64,000 nucleotides of DNA from the NCBI GenBank assembly GCA_013368375.1, contig JAACJP010000014.1:248001-312000 (forward strand). The letters are read 5' to 3'. The stretch is from Tricholomella constricta (taxonomy: Eukaryota; Basidiomycota; Agaricomycetes; Agaricales; Lyophyllaceae). The notes under the pieces were generated by a model. It made no database searches. It saw nothing but the letters and a program-made list of their open reading frames with translations, and was not told where the DNA came from. Positions within the stretch are counted from its first letter, which is position 1, and each line of letters starts with the position of its first letter. Of the stretch, positions 32,744 through 45,732 are shown one piece after another. The position numbers were made by a program, and so were the translations under genes.

Positions 32744-34137
32744 ATGTCTATTGCCGACTCGCCCATCCCGACGGCGCTGGTTGCGCCCATTATCGAGGCG
32801 TATGCCCAGGGCATTCGTCCTGCCTTTTCGTTCATACTTATCTCAGCAATTTTCTCGGCAGTTCTAATTCCACTAGCGGCGATGCTTTTCGTGTTATCAA
32901 CGCGTAATTCACGTCGAACACCGATATTCATTCTCAACGTTCTTTCAATATCTTTGGGCATATTGGTCGGAGCACTGTGTAACCACCTAACGGTACTCAC
33001 TCCTCTTTCCTCACATCCGACAATTTACTTACCCGGACTGCCTTAGATTCAGAGCATTTTGTCGCCGTTTACAGGGGTCAACCCCACAGAAAGTGTGTAT
33101 TCTGAAATTCGCCATTCGATCAATGCATGAACCAATGTCCTCCACACAGATCTAGTGTATAATATCATCTACGTCTGGATGCCATGGATCACACAAGCGG
33201 TCCTTGTGCTCCGCGTGATTGCCGTTTTTAGACCAGCATATCCCCGGCTCGTCGATATGGCCGCTTTGCTCGCGTTCCCTGTCATAGTCAAAGCCACTCG
33301 GGCGGCCATCAACATATTCTTCCTCGTTGATTGGAAACGCAATACCTCGACCGGCGCTGTCAACCAATTTGACACCACAACGAGCCTTAAAACATGGATG
33401 GTCAAGACCGCTTGGATTTTGGAGCTCCTCGATAATGCGTAGCTATCCTATTGACATACTTTCATGTCTTCCTCTAATGCCATGATTATAGATATATTTC
33501 TTTTCTCTTTCTCTGGCGTTTGGGTACCCAGTCTCATCTGTTCAACGGCGAAAAGATTGGTCGTGTCGACTCTGAAATATCAAAGGGTGAGTCTCGCAAA
33601 TCAGAATGTTGCACCTAGGCTCATGCTTGGCAAATAGGCTCCTTTACAAGCAAGCTGAAGAGCTTGTTTTGGATTGCCAGTACAAACTTTGTCTTCCCTC
33701 GTCAGTTGCATTTGCTTGTTGGGAAGGAATTTCGAGCTCACCCAGTACAGTGATCTTTGGGCTGTGCCAGATCATCCTCCTTTTCAGGGGAAAGAATATT
33801 CTTGTTGCTGCAAGCGTTGAGATGGTCAATGTCTATGTTTCTATCATATCCACCGTTTTCGCGACAAGTGAGTCTATTTGACGATGTGGAATTTGATTAA
33901 GTGTGGTGACTGACCATATGCTCAGTATGGGCATCTACCGTGTCTGGAAAATCCAATGTGCTCTCATCCAACAGTGATAACACCAAGTTACATCTCGAAA
34001 CAATCAAATTTCGCAGAGGACAAGAGCAGGGGGCGACATATTCACACACCGAGGTTGGACTACAGGACGATTCTTCTCATACTGAGCTAGGAAGCATGAA
34101 AAAAGAAAACTGGGGAGGCACGATAGATTTAGCTTGA
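32744..34137 (+). CDS. Seven-pass membrane protein, basidiomycete GPCR-like family
   Basis: Seven exons (32744-32992, 33047-33092, 33150-33438, 33492-33586, 33638-33700, 33751-33867, 33926-34137) give 356 residues. About seven hydrophobic spans are visible: FSFILISAIFSAVLIPLAAM, IFILNVLSISLGILVGAL, NIIYVWMPWITQAVLVLRV, MAALLAFPVIVKATRAAI, NAYISFLFLWRL, SLFWIASTNFVFPLIFGL and AASVEMVNVYVSIISTVFA. Short basic loops separate them, and a hydrophilic Ser/Glu-rich C-terminal tail follows. Similar serpentine proteins are numerous in Agaricomycetes and are thought to be receptors; the ligand is unknown. Pheromone-receptor (Ste3) hallmarks are not seen. Splice phases all agree. Confidence 0.75.
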
Positions 34138-34317
34138 GTACTTTATCATTGCACGGATACTGAAACCATAAAATGTTTTCCTACTGTTGTCTTAATTTAT
34201 TATCCGCTGAATGCTACCGCTATGCACCGTTTACTTCTTACGCACTCTTTTACAGGTAGTGGGCATACTTGTACATTGTTGCGGACTGTGAGGCTGCCAT
34301 GCCCCACGTCCCAGAGA

Positions 34318-35269
34318 CTAGCGTACTTTCATACATATTTCTGGGTCGTAGTTCGGACGCCAGCATAGCGTGGAGATGGAGAGCAGAGGCCAGTTCTCAC
34401 GCAGACCAGGTGTTGCGGAAGAAGACGGCGTAAGGAAAATGGAGCTTGATACGTTCAGGAGCCACCAGCCAGGGGTGGCGTAGGTGACATGGGAGTTGCT
34501 CGAGCCGCCTTTCGACTGGCCAGAGTGGAGTTGGCCAACGATACGACCATTGCCGTCCCAGACGAGGGCCCAACAGTCTCCTGTGTCTGCAAAGATGCCA
34601 GAATTCTTCCCCCAGTTGTAAATTCCGAGCTCGATGGACTCAACACCGAGTTCATCACAGAGGAAGGACTCGAGGCCCGCATAGCGTCCAAAAGTGAGGC
34701 CAGTCTTGGTACGGTCTTTCCCGACGATAAGGCAAGGCCGGTTCTCGCTGTCGAACAAGTCAGGATTGGCAAGGAGCTCGCGTGTGACGATACCTCGGAT
34801 CTTGAGCTTTCGAGTGTCGGGATACTTGAAAGCGGTCCTAGTATTACTCTGAGGATAGAACATGGCGGTTACTTTGTCGGGAGAAATGTCAGTTCCTGAA
34901 TAATGTTTTGTTAAAAAAAGGGTGTGTTGGGGCTCTTGCTCTGCCCAGCTTATTCAATGCATTGAAGGGCAAAAATTGAGAGCTCTAAATGGAGGGTGGT
35001 AAGTGTGATATAGACAGTGAAAGTAAATAAGGGACTGGCTCAAGAGCCCCGGGTGGGCTTTCATTGTCTCAACCACCTGTTGGGCGAATTGAGAAGCTAC
35101 ATGGGAGATAGTAAGTGTGGTATCGACGCACAAAAAGACTAAGGACTCACCTTCACCCAAAAGACCAGCTCTACGCAAAGCCTCATCAGTAAACGGAAAG
35201 ACTTGTGAAGAAAATGCTGGTCAGTGTGTAACAGATGAGGGAAAGGTGGGACTCACCAGGAGGATCCAT
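34318..35269 (-). pseudogene. Trypsin-like fungal protein with a lost catalytic serine motif
   Basis: Small exons at 35269-35257 (MDPP), 35201-35151 (FPFTDEALRRAGLLGE) and about 35096-35000 (ASQFAQQVVETMKAHPGLL) lead to a long block from about 34900: TDISPDKVTAMFYPQSN, LKIRGIVTRELLANPD, LIVGKD, LTFGRYAGLESFLCDELGVES and GRIVGQLHSGQ. In the related basidiomycete family the last part reads like the chymotrypsin GDSG motif before LIxDGxGRMV. Here the same place is GDCWALVWDGNGRIV, so Ser and Gly are replaced. The middle of the family protein, including where a catalytic His would lie, seems missing between 35000 and 34900, with no clear splice pair. I read it as a degraded or repurposed copy. 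Confidence 0.5.
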
Positions 35270-35794
35270 GTTTGATGTGTTAACGCATGAGTGGTTTGTG
35301 CTGTAACGAAACATTATCCTATTTCTGCTAAGTCACACTCCTATCAAATCCCCATTTCTATTATCACATTCCTCCCGATGACTTAGACTTTTCTCCAGAC
35401 CCACTAGACTTCTACTTCACATGATAGACCTATTCTTTTCTCCTTTTCCTTTCAAATATTATAAAAACCCACATTTGTATCATAGAGATGACGTAGTGAC
35501 CGTGACACTTCGAAGAAGCGATCAAGTACAGAGAGCCTTTTGAACTTGAAAAGCACATATTTTCGGCGACGAATTCGCTCAATTATGCTATAGATAGCGC
35601 ATATGGCGTGCTCTGAGTAGTGCAAAATGAATGTGATGTATCTGTGGACGACGGGGGCATGCACTGAAACATTGAAGAACGACTTTCGGATTTCATTTTC
35701 ACCTGAAGCATACAAGTTCAAGCATACTTAATTGACTACTCTGTTTGAATTGACGGCTAGCAGCCTTCTCTTCCCTACTTCACGCCATTGAAAT

Positions 35795-38700
35795 TCAATG
35801 GGCCACAACTCTAATTACGCTGACACTGAACCCGGGAGCATTGTATGTGAACGTCTTCCCGGTCGCAAGCGAACTTGTCACCGGCAGAGCCGCATTCGGC
35901 GCTGTAGGGGTATTGCTCGTCGTTGCCGCGCCCTGTATCACCTGGACTGTTCCCGACGTCGCAACCGTACCGAACGGGAGCACAAACGTCAATGGTGCGG
36001 CCGTCGCCACAGTGTTTGATACCTGCCGGGGTCAGTATACCTCCTTGCACGGTGAAAATAATTCATGCACACCTTGATGATGATCTCTTGCTGCTGGATC
36101 GCGCGAACGACGCTCCAGAAGAGTGTACCAGTCCGACTTGGAAGTGTGCTCGGAAGGTATTCGTCACCTCGGTTGACGCTGAACAGCTGCGAAGATGATT
36201 TCAAATTCGTGCTTTCCCAATAAGACATGATTAAATACCTTTTGAATGTAGAAGCTGGTGGAACGGTAAACGGCACCCGAGCTATTGATACAGTTGAGCA
36301 ATGTCGAAGATACAAATGACTCGAACGGTGGCAGCGGTGACTTACTCGAAGCTGATCAGGTTTGGCGTCTGACAAGGCGATGCATTAGTCAATCGGAAAG
36401 AAACGTATGCCACTCCAAGGCGATTATATGTCCTACATACCCACTGTGAATTGGAAACGTGCTAAAAGTGGGAAAGATCATGAGCAATGAGTGGGAAAGA
36501 CATGCAAAACTATTCTTACATTGAGCAGCGGCGCATATGACGCTGCAAAGCTTGGAGCCCAGGATGTGAAACCAGTAGTTGCGATCTAGGAGAAATTACA
36601 CCTACACAATGTCGCTGTTCCTCTCCAAACCTGTCATGAACGCTGCTTCACCAGAAGCACCTTTATGGCAGGAGCCACTGAGCCAGCATCAAATGTAGGA
36701 ACTGAGTGGTCTTACTTTGCATCGTCGGGTAAACAAGCCGTCCGTTTGCCGGAGATCCAAAAATATCGTTCGGGTTGGTCGAAATCGCAGCATACTCGCC
36801 CTGACAAGCGACGCCGTTTATCAGTGCCTTGTGCGATGTATATATTACACGATATCACACTTACCTCGAAATACTTTGTCCCATCGCGCTGGAAGCCATC
36901 ATAGAAGAACGAGTTTTGAGCGAACCATGCTGGTGGTACCGGTGAAATCACCATTCAAACAGGTGCGAGACAAAGACTTACTGGGAGTTTGATAAACATG
37001 CACGTCGTATTCTGTTGGTTTGGGCGAAAGAACGGGGTTGTTCACGTTCGTTGTTGCAATGAAGTCTGGGAAATAGAATAAATCCCAAGCAGTAAATGGT
37101 TCGGATATTGATGGAAACGTACGGAGGTTAGGGAACTGGGCCTTTAACGCGTTGACGAAATTGCGCCATCTGTAGACATATCTGCGCAGCGATGAAGGAA
37201 CAGGTTGGGATGTACTTTCACGGAACGACGTGGGACTCACGACGTTGCAGCAAAGAAGTCCTGATGAAGAATGTCTATCAGCATTCATATTGTTTTCATT
37301 GAATAGATACCTCATTTCCGATTTCCACATAGGTCAACGCAAAGGGTGTTGGGTGTCCCAAAGATGCACGAAGTGCAGCTGAGGAAGAAATTTAGAAGTA
37401 TTGTAAGTGCAATAGGAATAATTGCATACCAGGTGCGCTCTTTGCAGGATCGCCGATGACGAAATTGATCTTCGTGTTCCAAGTTTAGATCGAGCCCGTA
37501 GAGAGAAATAATTTTCGTATAACATACTTGGTCGATTGCTTGTTGGATGTACGGTCCAAGCTGGCTCTCGGCAACACTCGTTCCTCCTAATGCAAAGCCT
37601 TTTAAGATGGGCATTAGCACGCCGCAATAGAAGTAGGACGTATGTGTTCCTCACCTGCCCATACTGCCATGATGGGTTGCATACCCGAATCTTCGCACCA
37701 GTTGAGATAATCCAAGAGCCCTAGACCGCTATATCAAGATAATGTGCAATAAGCCCGGGCAACTTCGATACCATCGCGGAAGTCACTGACTCAGTATTCA
37801 CGTAACCCCAATCGCCGGCACGACCTAGAAATATTTAACGAACAATCAAGCTACACAGAGGATAACGAACCAGGCCTGTTAACCAAGGGGCCAACCTTGC
37901 AATACATGTGTCAACCTTCTGCAAGAGACCACAGATCAACGACATACCGTTGCGTTCCATTGCCACCTTGTAGCAACAGTTTGGCCTTCTAGATTGTTTC
38001 CACCTAGAGAAAGGAATCGATTGACCTTCAGAAATTTGAATGATCAGGGTGTCAGCTATGGTATGCGCACCTGGGAAGCGGAAGAAGGAAGGACCCATTT
38101 CGACAAGTGCCTGCCGCATACCAACTTCAGACATGCTCGGAACATTTGACGAAGTCTAACTCACCTCTGCAATATCAATTCGCATGCCGTTGGCTCTATT
38201 CTTATAAGTCGGTGGGAAAAGAGAAAGCATGGCGAAATTGATCGTTCGACCAGACGCAGCGGCGCCGTCAAGAGTAATGACGAAGCGGTTTGAGGTGGAT
38301 GAAGGCGACGTCGTCGGGTTGAGTTGTACTGTCACCTGTTTCCATGATGTCTGTGCGCCCGACAAGGCGGTCGTAGTTGATGCAAGAACTTGTCCTCCGG
38401 TGGTCTGCAAGCTGACAACTGCATTTCCTTGGAAGCTCGATGCCGACGGGAAGCGATAGTAGAACGAGGCAGTGTAGGTTGATCCTGCTGTGACCTTGAT
38501 GCCTACGGGCAGTTGAGCTTTGGCTCTTAGACGCACAAGAAGAGGACCAACCAAAGTACCCCGTGTTCGCAAAGCCCACCTGACCAGTGCGCCCAGATGG
38601 GATGACAACATGAAGCGCATTGGGTAGGGCAGAGGACACTGGAACATTTTCCTTGATGACGCTGATACTGGCACCATTTACAGAAGTCCATGCGTTGAGC

Positions 38701-39236
38701 GATGATGAAGTGCCTGCAGCGAACATTTCGGCGCCATTCAGAGGCTAATTCAAAGAGGTGCATACCAGGCGTCACCTGTTGGAAGGCACGATTCTGGAGC
38801 ACTAAAATAATGAATTAGAATAGAAAAGTGCAATTGTGACATGGGGCTGACACTCCGCATAGAGGCCTCCGTCACCACTCTTGAAGAACTGTCACTGAGA
38901 TACGTGGTATTAAAACAGATTATGCTTACGTGCTGTACGAAGAACGATCCTCAGTAGCAGGTTCTCATTGAATGAAAACAACTTACACTGATATCCTGCT
39001 CAGCGGAGGATGTATTTAGTATAGACTAATGCCAGTCTGCTGCCTTGCGACTGACCTCGTACATTTGTCCCCCTGTCCATACATTTCAGCATCAGACCGA
39101 CAGAACAGTGGTAGTGTTACTCACACAGCGTCGTGGGTATAGGATGGCTGGCTATGGCACTGACACTGACTGTTACTGCTCGTACGGCACTGGAAAAGGC
39201 CAAGAGCCCCAGCGGGACTAGCGAAAAAACCAACAT
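35795..39236 (-). CDS. Secreted GH51 alpha-L-arabinofuranosidase
   Basis: A many-exon gene starting at 39236 with a signal peptide (MLVFSLVPLGLLAFSSAVRA) and ending in SVVAH-like residues at 35795. Blocks in order: GLYAELLQNRAFQ; a beta-sandwich, NAWTSVNGASISVI and STYTASFYYRFP; RIDIAEALVEMGPSFFRFPG; NLEGQ; GYVNTDGLGLLDYLNWCED; PIMAVWAG; GHPTPFALTYVEIGNE (acid/base Glu, codon 37311-37313 at a splice edge); DVHVYQTP; YFEGEYA (nucleophile Glu, codon 36795-36797); and a C-terminal beta domain. GH51 enzymes remove arabinose side chains from arabinoxylan and arabinan outside the cell. At least a dozen tiny exons, typical of basidiomycetes. A TTTTAAAA element lies about 65 bp upstream of the start. 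Confidence 0.87.
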
Positions 39237-40214
39237 AATGCTAAACTGATAGATGTGGGTGGGGTAAACGAATCGATGTCGATCTCGAACCGAGAGCTTT
39301 TAAAAGAGCCGTCCGGACCGCGGTTTCAATGAGGAATGCGGAGCCGCTTGGTCGAGGGAATGGCGTTCTTTACTTGGGATGCAGTGGAGAAACGATGTTC
39401 ATGTCCATGCTGCTTCGATTCGTATAGAGCTGGAACACATGTAACGATCCGGTGACAAAAACCACCGAGGTATTGCATGATTGTTGGGGAATCCATCTGC
39501 TTAGAAGTTGTTCGAGGCAGAAAAATGAACGGAGATGTAGGAGCTTTATGTCTTTCCCTGCATTTCGTGCAATGTCGTCTTGTACTGTCGAGCACATGCG
39601 AGTGATCATGCGACGCGTCAGGGAAGCTAAATATAGCACAGGAAAGAAGAGCTCACTTCGTTGGCAGTTGAGTTATTGGCTACGGCCCGGTCGACGTCGG
39701 CTCAATCATAAGGCCCAATCGCCAGCATTAAGGGAAAACCAACGAAACCAGAAGACGGTAAGGTCGATACGACAAACAAGACGAAGCGAGGAACCCACTC
39801 GGCAAGTAAATTCCTCCCGCGCAGGATGCGGAGGAGTCTGGAGGGACTGCGCAGAAAGATATTGAGGTCAAAATATTGAATGAAAGTGAATTCTTGAGGA
39901 TTTGACGGTCCGGGCTCAAGTTTAGAATATTCTGCGATGGGAGATAGTTCGGTAATTCGAATAAAAAGAAGACTGAATCCAACAAACACCGCCGTTCTAT
40001 ATCATCGTTTCGGGTGTCACGACAAGGATTCAACGTGGATTGAGCCGACATGAAGAGCATGAATGGGCGAGGTTGTTCCGAAAATCGTACTGTTGGGCCT
40101 CGCATTACCCAACTGAAAGAAAACGGTGATGTTTGACTTGTTATTATCTATAAGGTAAGTTGTCATGCGACCATTCTTGTCGTCAAAACAGAAGGTCGTG
40201 GCTGACGCAATCGT
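39237..40214. other. Intergenic region upstream of the GH51 gene
   Basis: No gene supported. On the minus strand TTTTAAAA (about 39299-39306) may be the TATA element of the GH51 gene. Next to it GTCCGGACCGCGG carries overlapping CGG/CCG triplets of the kind bound by zinc-cluster regulators. The rest shows only short overlapping frames on both strands. Confidence 0.35.
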
Positions 40215-42087
40215 CTACAAAAACTCTAGTCCCATACCGACTTGTACACCCCTTCTCGAACCGTCGCTCTTGCTGGCTACAAGCGGCACGCCAAAATTCA
40301 CCTCCACCCGAACTGGGTCAAAGCGATATAGCAGGCCGACGCCGGCGGATATCGACGGGCTCGTCAGTGTTCTTCGCACGTTGTCCACTAGCGGTTGGTC
40401 TAAGGGAAAAAAACGGTGCGCACGCAACTGAGTAAGGGCGATAGCTCAGCAACACGAAGCCCTACTTTTGTCTATAGCGTCCAGCCTGCCCGCATTTAGC
40501 CATACGTGTGTTTTTACTGGCCAATGTGGCTTAGTGGGGACATTCGAAATCACGCTGGCACCCGCTGACCAATGTAGGTCTCCTCCCAAGGAGTCGGCTG
40601 GATGAGGAGTCCATCAGAAAAGTCAGATAAAAAATCGTGTATGCACTGACGGCCATCTCTTGGACCCATGCTGTTCGCTCTGAAGGCGCGAACAGACGTC
40701 GGCCCTCCAAGCTGGAAGCGGTCTGAAAACAGAGTGGGCTTGGATATTCCCCATAGTATACCAGTGCGAGCAGCGATGGACAAAGACTAGAGAACAACGA
40801 CAGGACATAAAAACTCTGTTGCAAGGCAAATAAGGTGACACGCACGACTCCATCAACGATTGGACGCGAGATTGAACCTTCGAATTCGCTTTTGTAAAAC
40901 GAAGCATCTCCCCCAAGCCCCGCATACTCGTTGAACGCTTTCGCATAATGCCCTCTGGTGGCCATGATGCGATCGTCGCGAGTATCGAAGATATAGCTGT
41001 GCGAAAGGGCGGATTTGAGTGTCTGTCCCGCAGACTCTCTCATGCTACATCATGTTCAATAAATGGCGAGGTAGAATCGATTGTGAACGAACCTGATGGA
41101 TGCAGTCGGAGTCAGATCACCTATGTGGCGGAGGACAGCCTCGTAGGCGAATTCATGGGCTCCTCTGTGGAGTGTTCCGTTCTGGGGGGATATCCAACAA
41201 TGGTTATGAAGCACTCTGAAAAACAATCTGACCTAGCTCACCCTGACAATAGCTTTGATACCCCGAAGGCCTTCTGTAGAACTCGCGAACGAGGAATTGT
41301 CCCTCTCAAGTCCAAATGCCGTGATTTCCCCATGGGCATTAAGGCTCGAGGTCAGCGGGGCCGTCAACGAAGCTCGAAACGATCTTCGCGTCTTGGTTCC
41401 AAACGAGACATTGGCCTCGAAGACCTCAGCACCGCCAAAGATGTTGCGTATACGACCGGTCGCAGCCTAGCGAACATTGAGGGAGGATAGTCTTTGAGAA
41501 TAAACTTCACGCACAGCGTTTCCTTCATTGTTGCCTAATTCCGTCGATGTATTCAGGTAAAAGCGCCCTTTTTCGCGTGCCTTGAATACGATATCGACAT
41601 CGCCCTGTTGGCTGAGCTCATCCCGGGCCCGTTCGATTTTAGCCTCAACGGAGTGGAAAATATCGGATTTTTGAAGGATGTGAGATATCTTTCTCGTTGT
41701 GTGGAGAACCGACTCTAGATTTGACGGGGAGTCTTTTGACGAGGGCGAGGCGAGAATAGGGTTAATTAGGAACCCAAGGAATGAACTGCGTGTTGCTTTC
41801 GCGCCTTCCACACGTACTGATGAAATGTTCATCGTAGTGTGAAGATTGCTCTGAATCTGTAAAAGCGTCATACGAAAGGTTTAACAGCAAGAGGCTATGA
41901 CGGGGCGTACAAGTTCGGACAGGTGAAGCACCACGGATTCATACTCCCCCCGTAGCTTTCGAGCTATCCTCTCTTCCTGCCATTTCAGCAGTTTCTCGAG
42001 ATCGTCCGGCTCCTTATCTCGTGGCGAGGACGAGTTATGCAGTGGTGGTTTGAGTGACGGTGGCGTCGTCTCCTCCAGTTCGGCCAT
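40215..42087 (-). CDS. SAM50: Sam50, outer-membrane beta-barrel assembly protein of mitochondria
   Basis: The start at 42087 gives MAELEETTPPSLKPPLHN, an acidic/Pro-rich cytosolic-type head. A POTRA-like part follows (MNISSVRVEGAKATRSSFLG, HTTRKISHILQKSDIFHSVEAKIERA, GDVDIVFKAREKGRFYLNTSTELG), then barrel strands (NIFGGAEVFEANVSFGTKT, TLKSALSHSYIFDTRDDRIMATRGHYAK, SKPTLFSDRFQLGGPTSVRAF). It ends with GVGLLYRFDPVRVEVNFGVP and a beta-signal, GVQVGMGLEFL, just before the stop at 40215-40217. The LGGxxSVRAF/RGF loop is the conserved loop 6 of the Omp85 family. Sam50 inserts barrel proteins into the mitochondrial outer membrane. Several short introns. Confidence 0.9.
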
Positions 42088-42757
42088 GATTAAGGATACT
42101 TAAAGCAAATCCATAGCCATCCAATGTCCAGGGGCCGTGACTGATGTGTGACAGGGGAGCACGTGATACGAACCGTTGTCCGATCAACGCGACGCGCGCC
42201 GCAACTCGCGAGGAGATCATCGACAACTGCAACAAGAATGAAGTGAGTTGGAGGAGAAAATCGGAAGTCAATTTAGGATGTTGTTGAAAAATGCTGGTCT
42301 GAGATCAAAGTACCCAATGAGGGTCCCGCTTTCATGAGGTCGTCCATGTCTGCTCCTCACTGGACTAATCCTCGGAGTGGGTTATAGCTTTTAAGCTTTA
42401 AGGGTAAGCTCTCCCAAACTTAAGCTTGAAGCTTGGTCTTCACGCCGCGGTGGTGCAGTCTCACGTGATGCGACGCCACTCATCACGCACACTCGTCACG
42501 TCCCCCCGACGCGTGAATCGACGTTTGTTTCCATATTTCAAGGCTAGTGCTTCGCGCTGTAGTCAACGATCTCCTCTCTCTTTAAAAAGCTGATGGAGAT
42601 CGTGACCTGCGCGAATTTCGCTCCGTTAATCTACGGTAAAGGACCTTTGACGTAAGCTGACATAAGCCCTCGAGTAGGTCCGCCCGCACCAACGAAATTG
42701 AAATTTGAAGCCCTCCCTTTCGCCAAGGCTCTCACTTGACTCTGACTTGATCTCATC
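42088..42757. promoter_or_regulatory. Divergent promoter region SAM50 / MATE transporter
   Basis: Two CACGTG palindromes are seen, near 42161 and near 42463. An imperfect hairpin built of AAGCTT-containing arms lies at about 42387-42435. These are candidate regulatory sites for the two divergent genes; no experiment is implied. Confidence 0.4.
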
Positions 42758-45373
42758 ATGTCCTCTGCTCATTATCAAGGTCCCGCCTCTCTGCCTTCAG
42801 ACTATGCTCTCCTCTCTCGCATTGCCGGACACTATCCCGATGGAGAAGAACAAGTCCGAATAGAATCAGAAGAAGAGGAATCCGAAGAAGAAGAAGAAAA
42901 TAGGCCTATTTCAACTATCGTTCGGAGGCGCAGTATGCCTGCACCCTCAGATCGCCCTAGCCATCCCACCGTTTGTCGTCCTCTCACTTACCCGAATTTT
43001 CCAATGCCTGGCCCCATCGCGTCGGAAAATACTCCGTTGTTAAATCCACCGGTTCCTCGCATCGAGGAGCCGCTGGAACAAACGCCAGATAGCGGCAAGA
43101 CGCTGCTGATTTTCTGGGAAGAGCTTCGTATACTTACCAGATATGCTTTGCCGGTTTTTGGGTATGTCTCACTGCGCCTCTTTTTCAAATGCTTTATTTA
43201 TGGTGGGTCGTATGCTAGGACGCATATTCTAGAATTCAGCCTCATCATGACATCTGTTATATCTATCGGCCATCTCTCCACAACGGCCCTTGCAGCTATC
43301 AGTCTTGGATCAATGACCGCAAACGTAACTGCGTTTAGCGTCATTCAAGGATTTACGAGCGCACTCGACACGATGCTGCCTTCTGCATGGACGTCGTCCC
43401 AACCCCAGCTTGTCGGTTTATGGACTCAACGCATGGGTAGGCGAACCTCACTCCAATGACATATTACATTTTTCACCTCAACTCTTTCCATCAGTTGTCG
43501 TTATGGCTTTTTTGCTCGTTGTACGCTTATTCCGAATCACTCCTGCCCTTAATTTCGGTATAAGAATCGACTGACTTGTCATCTTATAGCCCATGTACTT
43601 TATATGGTTTAATGCCGAAGGCATCCTCTTGTCCCTCAAGCAAGATCCGGAAGTCGCTCGTCTCGCCGCACTATACCTTCGCTGGGTTTCGATAGGATTA
43701 CCAGGTATGGATTTTTACTTTCCTAAACCGTCCATATTAAGTTCAAAATGATTTTTTCTATAGCCTATGCTTTTAACTGTGTCAGCCGGTAAGTCCGACA
43801 TCTCACCTGACCTTCGAAATGCCTTCTCTGATCCCTCGGAAACCAGACGGTATTTCCAGTCCCAAGGTCTGCCAACCCTCCCGTCTCTGGGCATTACAAC
43901 ATACTGACTGACTTCTGATTAGGCTTATTTGCTGTACCCACCCAAATAATCTTTATAGTGGCGCCCCTCAATGTCATCCTCAACTATGTTCTAGGTGTGT
44001 TCTAGTCTGATCGCCCTCTTTTGAGCATCGTTGAACTGTGCAATTTAGTATGGGGGCCACAACAGATTCGGCTTGGCTTCATCGGTGCCCCGATTGCCAC
44101 CGCCTTCTCATTTAATCTTGTGTCGCTGATGTCCATCATTTACGGCGTGATATATGTTCCCCGAACAGCTTGGTACCCATTGTCTAGGCGGATGTTCACC
44201 AGCCTAGGAGTTCTTGTGCAGCTTGGTCTGGCAGGTGTCGGTCAGTTTTGGATTTACTCGGTTCGTGAGATCGGTACTGAAGCAATGATACAGGTCAAAC
44301 CGCATCCGAATGGTGGGCCTGGGAACTCGTCGCGCTCGCGGCATCCTTGTGGGTGGTTTGATCTCTCCAATAATCCTTTAGATTGAATATGTTGCGCAAT
44401 AAGACTCGGACCTGTCGCTCTTGCAACGCAGTCCGTTCTCCTCGTTTCGGCGTCAACGACATTCCAAGCACCCTTTGCATTGTCCGTCGCAACCTCCGTC
44501 CGGTATGTCCAGCCGGTCTTCACTCTTTTCTGTCGGCTAATGTTATTCAAGCATCGGAAACCTCCTCGGCGAAGGGAAAGCCCAACGTGCCGGAATAGCC
44601 TCCAACACGTCTATCATCATGGCATTGGCACTCTCAGCTGCATCCAGGTCCGCTAAATCTTCTTTACCTTTGCGGCCCACTCACGTCTCCTCGTGCAATA
44701 ACAGTACGATGTTCCTTGTCTTCCGTAACTCGTGGGCATACCTGTTCAATAATGATCCCGGTGGGTACCGTCACAACCTTTCCGCACGCGTCACCGCTGA
44801 ATTCCTCAATACAGAGGTCGTCACGCTCGTGGCATCCATCATTCCTCTGGTCGCCCTTTTCCAGGTCTTTGACGGCAACGCTGCAGTCACCGCGGGGATT
44901 CTCAGGGCCAGGGGCAAGCAGGCAAGTCTTCTTTTTCCCTTGTATGCTGTTCACCTCCTGATGCGCGACCTTCTTTGTGCTATAAATAGGTCACTGGAGC
45001 CCTTTTGAATCTTAGGTAAGAATCCTAAACGAAAACAATTAGAGTGGACTGACGAGCAACTTTTTCAGCTCATACTATATTATCGGTGAGGATACATTCC
45101 ACTGGCACCTGCAAAGCTACTCACAGAATATATCCTACAGGCATTCCCTTCGGAATGTGGCTCACGTTTAGCCGTGACATGAAGCTCCACGGTCTATGGA
45201 TCGGACTAACAGTCTCTCTCGTCTATTGTTCCTTCTTCGGCACACTCCTATGTCTCCGCACGGACTGGAATCGCGAAGTCTGGAAGGTGATGCAGCGTTT
45301 GAAAGAGCAGGACAAGGCCCACCACCACCATATAGAGGTAGACGAGGAAAGCGGCATCACCCAGCAAGCTTAA
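42758..45373 (+). CDS. MATE-family multidrug/toxin extrusion transporter
   Basis: The protein opens with a long acidic cytosolic head (RIESEEEESEEEEENRP) and a Pro-rich stretch, then ILTRYALPVFG begins the MATE core. Recognisable pieces over about ten short exons are: ISIGHLSTTALAAISLGSMTANVTAFSVIQGF, ALDTMLPSAWTS, QPQLVGLWTQR, VSIGLPAYAFNC, GLFAVPTQIIFIVAPLNVILNYVL, GFIGAPIATAFSFNLVSL, LVALAASLLGPVALATQSVL, SVATSVRIGNLLGEG, FDGNAAVTAGILRARGKQ and IIGIPFGMWL. Twelve spans in two pseudo-repeats are expected. MATE proteins export organic cations with proton or sodium antiport; in fungi they are vacuolar or plasma membrane. The C-terminal tail is His-rich (DKAHHHHIEVDEE). Confidence 0.9.
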
Positions 45374-45732
45374 TCAAAGACATGTCCGTCAAGGAAGGAA
45401 TGAAATTGATGACCAGTTATGTATGATTTTTTATACGTATCTTTCATGTTGTACTCAGAACTTGGAACTTGGATAATAATATGCGGTTTAGCCAAAATCG
45501 CCTGAAGTTTGGAGTTGGAAGCACCAGCTGGTTGCGGCATTAGCTGTCATGGGTCTTCTTAAGATGAGTGTAGTGCGTAGGATTAGTGCTGATGTTTTCC
45601 GCTCGTCATTATTATCCGCAAGGGTCGAATTATGGGGTCTTTAAGGATGGGATAGTACTACATAGCTGGCGTCAAATTTTCAAGATACAAGAGAAGAAAT
45701 TTGCAGGACGCACAACTTTTGGGAGCGCTCGG

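Noticed and set aside
39326..40105. Overlapping frames of 80-140 codons between the GH51 and SAM50 genes
   Set aside because: Present on both strands, with no domain, no consistent splice pattern and no signal peptide.
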